A DNA stretch of 64,000 nucleotides from NCBI RefSeq assembly GCF_003946725.1, contig NZ_RHOY01000015.1, positions 1-64,000 of the forward strand, read 5' to 3'. Below are positions 59,072 to 64,000 of the stretch, piece after piece. How positions within the stretch are numbered: the first letter of the stretch is position 1; each line of letters begins with the position of its first letter. Position numbers and translations under genes: made by a program. Below the pieces are notes generated by a model. The model saw only the letters and a list, made by a program, of their open reading frames with translations, searched no databases and was not told where the DNA came from. Source of the DNA: Agrilactobacillus yilanensis. Its GTDB lineage: Bacteria > Bacillota > Bacilli > Lactobacillales > Lactobacillaceae.

Positions 59072-59629
59072 ATGACAGAAGTACACTATTTTGGTCCAAA
59101 TCTAAAGCGACTTCGCCTTCAAAGCGGTTTGTCACAAGCAGAACTGGGCGAACGCTTAGATACCAAAGTTAACGGACAAGCGATTTCCAACTGGGAACGT
59201 GAAATCAATCATCCAACCTACGAAAACTTAATCGGTATTGCTAAATTCTTTAATGTTATGCCATCAGAGTTATTGAGAACAGAAAAAGAGACCGCAGTTG
59301 GAGAAACCACGGCCGTTCTTGATCGAATTGATGAGTATATGCCAAAGGTTGCGGAGATTCGCAGAGTGATGCATATGATGAGTGATTTTTCACCACGACA
59401 ATTAGACGGGCTATCCGAACAATTACATGAAATCACGTCGTATTTTCAACCGTACGTATCTATGAATGAAGATGGAGAGCCAGATTTGGATGAAAATGAC
59501 CGACCCATACTCAAACAATCCAAATATCGAGATATACCTATTAAGGAAATTCATCAAGTTTACCAAGAGCTTAAAACCATACAATCATACCAAGCCAAAA
59601 CTAGAACTCGAATTGACAGAAAACAATAA
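59072..59629 (+). CDS. Xre-family regulator of the integrative element
   Basis: A 185-aa protein with an N-terminal Xre/cI HTH (LKRLRLQSGLSQAELGERLDTKVNGQAISNWEREINHPTYENL, about 11-55) and a C-terminal helical, charged region without the peptidase or SOS-cleavage motif of phage repressors. The start at 59072 follows GAGGTG. It is divergent from the HTH-rep-xis-int genes, the typical position of the element's immunity-type repressor. A terminator follows. Confidence 0.88.
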   Translation: MTEVHYFGPNLKRLRLQSGLSQAELGERLDTKVNGQAISNWEREINHPTYENLIGIAKFFNVMPSELLRTEKETAVGETTAVLDRIDEYMPKVAEIRRVMHMMSDFSPRQLDGLSEQLHEITSYFQPYVSMNEDGEPDLDENDRPILKQSKYRDIPIKEIHQVYQELKTIQSYQAKTRTRIDRKQ

Positions 59630-59705
59630 TCGCCTGGATACGACTCAGCTTTTCCATGCAGAGCAACAACCGGATTATCACCGACGGCATCTAAAAGAAT
59701 ACCCA

Positions 59706-59751
59706 GCACGACCTTATCGCAACTGATGCGCATGGGTCGTGCCGAGTTTTT
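59706..59751 (+). terminator. Terminator after Xre gene
   Basis: GCACGACC pairs with GGTCGTGC across a loop containing the palindrome ATGCGCAT, followed by CGAGTTTTT. It is the last structure that clearly belongs to the element side. Confidence 0.75.
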
Positions 59752-59790
59752 AGGTGTTCTATTCAGTTAAGCAGTTTCATTCGGAACATT

Positions 59791-60963
59791 TTACTCAAAG
59801 ACACTTTCACGTTTTTCAATCATTATGCCAATGACGAATAGTGCCACAGAAAGTACCACTGCTACAATCAACACCGGCGTCCAACTATTTGTCACTTTTT
59901 GAATCCATCCAAACGCAATGGGTCCCGCCGCAGCCAGCACGTATCCCGCAGATTGTGCCATACCGGAGATGTCAGCTGTTGTTTTGGCCGAGTCAGATTT
60001 CTCAGCAAAGAAGACCACTGCAAGATTAAAAGCAATTCCTGCTGCAGCACCTGCAAGTATAGCGGCAATCGCGATTATCCAAAACTGATGCAACCCAGTC
60101 CACATGATCCCAATCCCGCCTACAAATCCGATCCCAAGTGCGAGGTTCATGATCTTCACCCCGTTTTTAAATCGTGAGTAGTATGGCACCGCGAATGCAA
60201 ATGGTAAGTTGGCAAGTTGTAGAATTGTCACGAGATTACTTGCTTGAACACTATGAAAGCCCATCGCCACAAAGATCTGTGGTAACCAAGTTAGTAGTGA
60301 ATAATAGACCAAGGCTTGAAGTCCAAAGAATATCGCAATCAACCAACCAAGTGAAGTGTTCCAAACACTTCGCTGTTGTTTCAAGGAAAGCTGCTGTATA
60401 ACGTGATCGTAATGATTATCAAGGCGACTATTGGGAATCCAACCCAGTAGGCTAAATATAGCGATTACCGCTAACAGCACCATTACCGCTGTTAATCCGA
60501 ACTTTTGGGCCATGATACCGGCAATACCTGTACCAATGGCACCTACGACAAGCATGGTCGTGGTGTATGTCGCGATCCCTGTTGTTGGCTGATTGGGCAG
60601 ACGATCCTTGATCGACGCTGGGAGCAACACATTCGCGGCATCGATTCCAATTGCGAGCAGAAATGTGCCGAAAAGCAATGCAGTCGTCCTAGGTATCACC
60701 CGGAGCCAACTTCCAAGTACTAATAGACTTAACAACCATAAGATGATTCTTTCATTACCGTAGCGCACACCAAGTTTAGCTAATAACGGTGAGACGAGTG
60801 CGAAGGTAAGCAGTGGAATTGTGGTCAACCAGCCCGCAGCACTTGTGGAGAGACCTAGCTGTGTTTTCAGCAAACTTATGACCGGTGGAATTGCTGTGAT
60901 CGGCAGTCGCATATTGATTGCGACCAAGACAATCCCGAATAAATACACACGCCGATTTTTCAA
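59791..60963 (-). CDS. MFS transporter, CynX/NimT-like
   Basis: A 390-aa major facilitator with 12 predicted helices. The opening LFGIVLVAINMRLPITAIPPVISLL resembles the CynX/NimT group (usual N[LM]R..IT.VGPLL), which exports or imports small polar compounds such as cyanate or 2-nitroimidazole. The start codon overlaps the stop of the SDR gene by four bases (ATGA), so it is the third gene of an SRPBCC-SDR-MFS operon divergent from a LysR gene. Codon use is richer in GC-ending codons than the first 55 kb, suggesting horizontal acquisition. Confidence 0.88.
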   Translation of the reverse strand: MKNRRVYLFGIVLVAINMRLPITAIPPVISLLKTQLGLSTSAAGWLTTIPLLTFALVSPLLAKLGVRYGNERIILWLLSLLVLGSWLRVIPRTTALLFGTFLLAIGIDAANVLLPASIKDRLPNQPTTGIATYTTTMLVVGAIGTGIAGIMAQKFGLTAVMVLLAVIAIFSLLGWIPNSRLDNHYDHVIQQLSLKQQRSVWNTSLGWLIAIFFGLQALVYYSLLTWLPQIFVAMGFHSVQASNLVTILQLANLPFAFAVPYYSRFKNGVKIMNLALGIGFVGGIGIMWTGLHQFWIIAIAAILAGAAAGIAFNLAVVFFAEKSDSAKTTADISGMAQSAGYVLAAAGPIAFGWIQKVTNSWTPVLIVAVVLSVALFVIGIMIEKRESVFE

Positions 60964-61802
60964 TCCCGTTCACCACTATCATCAGCTTGTAGCGAAATAT
61001 CACGTACTGATAACACTTGCTCAAGTTCTTGTGTAAGCTGTGCTTCTGCACCATGTGTGGCGTAGTCTCCCAATGGTAGCCGGCGGGGCTTACCATGAAT
61101 AATGGCATCAACGATCGCTGCCGCAATTTTCTGTGGATTTCCTGGTTCATGTCCAGCACCATCTCGGGTACCAGTAATCATATCTTCAAATTGCCGGTAG
61201 TCTGACAGCGTCGGGATGACATGTTTACCAGAGCGTCCAGCCCAGTTGGTGCGAGCACCACTTGGCTCGATCAACATAACATCAATTCCCAAGTCGGCGA
61301 TTTCTTGACGCAACGCCTCGCTGAGTCCTTCCACAGCATACTTAGACGCACTGTAATAGCCTAAGGTCGGTAGGCTCGTCAAGCCGAGGACAGAAGAAAT
61401 ATTGGCAACCGTACCAGAACGTTGTGCACGCATCAACGGTAATACTGCCTTAGTCACATTGACAAGACCAAAGAAATTAACATCGAATAGCTGCCGTACA
61501 TCGTCTTCATTGCCTTCTTCAATCGTCGAAAAATAGCCTAAACCAGCATTGTTCACCAACACATCAACATGTGCAAACTTGGATTTTGCTGCAGTGACCA
61601 TCGCCTGAATCTGTTCTAGATTCGTGACGTCTACGATGGCTTTCATAATCTGACCATGATCGAATGAATCTAAATAGTTCAGATCATTTAGATGCCGTGC
61701 AGTTGCAATCAGATTGGTATGCGCTCGCTGAGCAATGATGGTTGCCAATTCCTTACCAAAACCACTAGAGGTACCGGTAATCAGCCATGTTTGATCAGTC
61801 AT
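60960..61802 (-). CDS. Short-chain dehydrogenase/reductase
   Basis: A 280-aa classical SDR oxidoreductase. The cofactor motif TGTSSGFG is near residues 9-16, NNAG near 85, the catalytic Ser in ANISSV near 137, and YxxxK in YYSASKYAVEG near 150-160. A small residue at the end of beta 2 with a nearby Arg (TARHLND) suggests NADP(H). The substrate is unknown. It overlaps the SRPBCC gene by eight bases and the MFS gene by four, so the three are translationally coupled. Confidence 0.92.
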   Translation of the reverse strand: MTDQTWLITGTSSGFGKELATIIAQRAHTNLIATARHLNDLNYLDSFDHGQIMKAIVDVTNLEQIQAMVTAAKSKFAHVDVLVNNAGLGYFSTIEEGNEDDVRQLFDVNFFGLVNVTKAVLPLMRAQRSGTVANISSVLGLTSLPTLGYYSASKYAVEGLSEALRQEIADLGIDVMLIEPSGARTNWAGRSGKHVIPTLSDYRQFEDMITGTRDGAGHEPGNPQKIAAAIVDAIIHGKPRRLPLGDYATHGAEAQLTQELEQVLSVRDISLQADDSGERD

Positions 61803-62319
61803 TCATGGCCTCCATTTCCTTGTGAGCAGCTTGGGCCAAACCGTCCAGCCATGCTTGATGACCGTTAAGCATCGGATTTGGATTCTGACTGGCAAGGTCT
61901 TGAGCGGGCTTCCCGATTTGTGATTCTTGCGTTAAGATACGAATACGACCATCGGTGAGCTTCTCAATCAAGAAAGCATGATAAACATCGAACTGGGTAT
62001 CGGCATCACCGTTTTGCCAGCCATGCCACGCCAGCCGTGCCACTTGGCCGTCGGTAGGCGCAACCAGTTCCATGACCTGTGCATCGATTGGAAAACCAAA
62101 GGTGTCAAAACGGAAATGCTCCGCAAACTTGAGATTGGTGGTTGACTTGTCATCTAAGACTATATTATCGGCGTTATCGTAATAAGTCGGCCACTTACTG
62201 GAATCGACTAAATTGCGCCATACTGCTTCGATCGTGACGCCGGTAACGTAGACCTCATTAGAAACAAAATTATCAGTAGTGCCGGGAAAGAATGGTGCAG
62301 ACCAGTTAATAGACTTCAT
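61795..62319 (-). CDS. SRPBCC (polyketide cyclase/AHSA1-like) protein
   Basis: A 174-aa START/SRPBCC-fold protein: an N-terminal strand with FVSNEVYVTGVTIEAVWRNLVDSSKWPTYYDNADNIVL, typical of the polyketide cyclase 2 family, a central FRFDTFGFPIDAQVMELV, and a long C-terminal helix (GHQAWLDGLAQAAHKEM). Such folds bind hydrophobic ligands in a cavity. It is the first gene of the operon with the SDR and MFS genes. AGGAGGCAACAAT precedes the ATG. Confidence 0.85.
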   Translation of the reverse strand: MKSINWSAPFFPGTTDNFVSNEVYVTGVTIEAVWRNLVDSSKWPTYYDNADNIVLDDKSTTNLKFAEHFRFDTFGFPIDAQVMELVAPTDGQVARLAWHGWQNGDADTQFDVYHAFLIEKLTDGRIRILTQESQIGKPAQDLASQNPNPMLNGHQAWLDGLAQAAHKEMEAMND

Positions 62320-62350
62320 ATTGTTGCCTCCTGTTTTCTTACTAGAAATA

Positions 62351-62360
62351 AGTATGTACT
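62351..62360. promoter_or_regulatory. Possible LysR operator
   Basis: AGTATGTACT is a small palindrome in the 118-bp region between the divergent SRPBCC and LysR genes, within ATAAGTATGTACTCAT. The position fits a LysR site but the motif is short. Confidence 0.3.
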
Positions 62361-62437
62361 CATATTACTGAGATCGAAGAACAGTGGCAATAATGATTCG
62401 CCGATGCGTTATTCCATACCGTAATAAGGAGAAAAAC

Positions 62438-63316
62438 ATGGATCCACTTAAACTCATTACTTTTCTTGACCTCGCAGAAACGCTTAGTTACACCGAAACT
62501 GCTGAGCGCCTGTATATCTCACAGGCCACCGTCTCAAAACATATCTTAGCTTTGGAAAAATCACTAGATGTCGCTTTGTTTATTCGTGATCACCATTCGG
62601 TCAAATTAACTGATGTCGGTAAGACACTGATTCCTTTAGCTAAGCGAGTCGTGACCGCAAACGACGACCTTTTACACGGTATCGATCAGGTCAAAGAAAA
62701 TCGTGAGCTGACCTTAAATATTCATACGATTCCATCGATCGGACAATATCCCGCATTTTCCTTGATCACTGATTTCATGAAGCAGTACCCAGAAGTCAGG
62801 CTCAATCTTGCAGAAGCCGAAGCGGAAACTTTGGTGCCTTCGCTTGAACGCCACACGAGTGACATCGTCTTCATGCGAATATTTGATCTTGCCAAATGTC
62901 ACTACGATCGCCTAGTCCAAGCCACTGATCACTTTGTCGTGGTGTTACCGAAAACACATCAACTGGCAAACCGCCAAACCGTTTCAATGGCTGAACTAGC
63001 TGGTGAGTCTTTCTTACAGCTAGACGAAACCACGAACCTCTACGAACCCGCAATGCGGCTGATCCGCAGCGTTGATCCCGACACCGAAGTACAATATAAA
63101 GGTAAGCATATCGACTTGATCCTCGACATGATCAAAGGCGGACTTGGGGTGTCAATCGTGATGGCCAACTCTGTTCACTTACAGGATCATGCTGATTTGG
63201 TTGCCGTCTCACTGACCCCAGAGGTCAAGAGCCTGCTAGCCTTCGTTCGGCCACTACGCAACCACTCGAAGGCGAGTCAAATGTTTTGGGACTATTGTCA
63301 ACAACACGCCAAATAG
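62438..63316 (+). CDS. LysR-family transcriptional regulator
   Basis: A 292-aa regulator with the standard N-terminal HTH (MDPLKLITFLDLAETLSYTETAERLYISQATVSKHILALEKSLDVALF) and a PBP2-like effector domain (about 90-290). The start at 62438 follows AAGGAG; an upstream in-frame ATG lacks a site. It is divergent from the SRPBCC-SDR-MFS operon, which it presumably controls with a small-molecule effector. Its stop codon lies inside the stem of the shared terminator with the convergent DapA-family gene. Confidence 0.92.
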   Translation: MDPLKLITFLDLAETLSYTETAERLYISQATVSKHILALEKSLDVALFIRDHHSVKLTDVGKTLIPLAKRVVTANDDLLHGIDQVKENRELTLNIHTIPSIGQYPAFSLITDFMKQYPEVRLNLAEAEAETLVPSLERHTSDIVFMRIFDLAKCHYDRLVQATDHFVVVLPKTHQLANRQTVSMAELAGESFLQLDETTNLYEPAMRLIRSVDPDTEVQYKGKHIDLILDMIKGGLGVSIVMANSVHLQDHADLVAVSLTPEVKSLLAFVRPLRNHSKASQMFWDYCQQHAK

Positions 63317-63366
63317 CACAAAAACGGTATGCAAAGGTAATTTCTGCATACCGTTTTTGTGCTATT
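63312..63366. terminator. 22-bp perfect bidirectional terminator spanning two stop codons
   Basis: AATAGCACAAAAACGGTATGCA (22 bp, 63312-63333) pairs perfectly with the arm ending GCTATT at 63366. The TAG stop of the LysR gene and the TAG stop of the convergent gene both lie in the stem. A and T runs inside the arms make it work in both directions. Confidence 0.85.
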
Positions 63367-64000
63367 GAAAAAGTAGCTCAAGCATTCGGCTTTTCTGCTT
63401 TGAATCAAGTGGTAGGCCACTACGACTGATTGGCTCCACAGCGCAACCCTTGGCCGCCATGGCAGTTTTAATTGTACTGGGGAAACCCGGCATAATCTCA
63501 AATAGCCCCATTAGGCGATCTAGTTGTTGCTGGTAACGTGCGACCAGCGCTAGATCATGCGCTTTGAATGCGCGCATCAAATCACTGGCAAGTTCAGGCA
63601 CAACGTTAGCAAGTGCCCCGATACCACCAGCGCCGCCAGAAAGAACATTCCGCACAACATTTTCATCAAATCCCGCATAGATCTCAAAATCTGGATACTT
63701 TGGCAAGATGGTTTGTAACAGTCGCCGTGTATGCGCCATGTCGGAAACAGTATCCTTAAAGCCACAAATATTATTATGATGTGCTTTTAGCCGCAGTACT
63801 GTTTCTGGTTCAATGTCATTACCAGTTCGATCAGGAAAGTTATACAAATAAATTTTTGCGTCAGCCGCAGTTGCAACCTGCGCATAGTAATCGTAAATCT
63901 CCTCTTGATTCATGCTCAGATAGTAAGGTGTAATCACAATCAACTCACGCGCACCACGTTTGACCGCATATTTTGAAAGTGTTAGGGCGTCTTGGGTGGA
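63362..64000 (-). CDS. DapA/NanA-family aldolase or lyase, 5' end cut by window
   Basis: At least 213 aa of a dihydrodipicolinate synthase/N-acetylneuraminate lyase-family protein; the frame is open to the window end, so the N-terminal part is missing. Visible elements are VITPYYLSMNQEEIYDYYAQVA, the Tyr in IYLYNFPDRTGNDI, and the Schiff-base Lys in NICGFKDTVSD, then YAGFDENVVRNVLSGGAGGIG. It catalyses pyruvate aldol chemistry; the substrate (lysine precursor, sialic acid or other oxo-acid) cannot be told. It is convergent with the LysR gene and unlinked to lysine genes here. Confidence 0.88.
   Translation of the reverse strand, partial: STQDALTLSKYAVKRGARELIVITPYYLSMNQEEIYDYYAQVATAADAKIYLYNFPDRTGNDIEPETVLRLKAHHNNICGFKDTVSDMAHTRRLLQTILPKYPDFEIYAGFDENVVRNVLSGGAGGIGALANVVPELASDLMRAFKAHDLALVARYQQQLDRLMGLFEIMPGFPSTIKTAMAAKGCAVEPISRSGLPLDSKQKSRMLELLFQ

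Noticed and set aside
55830-59800. Prophage
   Set aside because: Only integrase, excisionase-like, Rep_trans and regulator genes are present; no structural, packaging or lysis genes.
1-64000. CRISPR arrays, rRNA genes and insertion sequences
   Set aside because: No regularly spaced short repeats, rRNA sequence or transposase genes were seen on either strand.

Overview
The window looks like a chromosomal segment of a low-GC Gram-positive lactic acid bacterium of the Lactobacillaceae. The evidence is the walRKHIJ-htrA-rlmH locus in its usual order, WxL-type surface proteins with a DUF916/DUF3324 partner, a D-aspartate ligase of peptidoglycan cross-bridge synthesis, strong AGGAGG ribosome sites, frequent TTG starts and AT-rich intergenic DNA. 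I cannot fix the species; a lactobacillus with Lys-D-Asp type peptidoglycan fits.

Layout. 0-7 kb: a tandem ~121-bp repeat, a tyrosine phosphatase, a universal stress protein, small unknown genes, glutathione peroxidase, adenosine deaminase and a release-factor-like (baeRF) protein. 7.2-11.3 kb: a WxL / DUF916 / large WxL surface cluster. 12-18.7 kb: asparagine synthase, an RpiR regulator, D-Asp ligase, a universal stress protein and an M13 peptidase. 18.8-25.7 kb: an EIIA-like protein with a LacI regulator, a LysM-3D wall protein, a histidine phosphatase, an MFS exporter flanked by two sibling small RNA candidates, and a serine hydrolase. 25.8-29.5 kb: a P1B metal ATPase, an HMA protein, a Dps-like protein and a Crp/Fnr regulator. 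29.6-38.5 kb: a TMEM175 channel, LCP and PAP2 proteins, a LysR regulator, a MocA-ModE-like fusion, an acetyltransferase, a binding-protein lipoprotein, tRNA-Lys and ferritin. 38.6-46.9 kb: walRKHIJ, htrA and rlmH, with a DnaA-box-like cluster between the last two. 47-55.8 kb: an NfnAB-like oxidoreductase pair, CoA-disulfide reductase-rhodanese, and pyruvate phosphate dikinase divergent from a CcpN-like repressor and the dikinase regulatory kinase. 55.9-59.75 kb: a very small integrative element (integrase, DUF3173, Rep_trans/MobT, HTH, oriT-like hairpin, Xre). 59.8-64 kb: an MFS-SDR-SRPBCC operon with a divergent LysR gene and a DapA-family gene cut by the window end.

How genes work together. 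Two FNR-type palindromes, each centred about 41.5 bp upstream of a predicted start point, head the two transcription units of the metal ATPase / HMA / Dps / Fnr cluster, and its regulator has the ExxSR recognition motif and the two-cysteine arrangement of lactobacillar FLP proteins. A CcpN-consensus box lies between ppdK and the CcpN-like gene, which is translationally coupled to the PPDK regulatory kinase, giving a compact gluconeogenic switch. A DtxR/MntR-type palindrome lies between ferritin and walR.

The least expected signals are non-coding: two minus-strand RNAs with the same design (5' hairpin with a CUUCCUCCC loop, C-rich linker, terminator with a CCCCC loop) flanking the MFS gene; a DnaA-box-like cluster between htrA and rlmH; a structured leader in front of the NfnAB-like operon; and a ~121-bp repeat family found after two unrelated genes. 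All calls come from reading the sequence; no database search was made.
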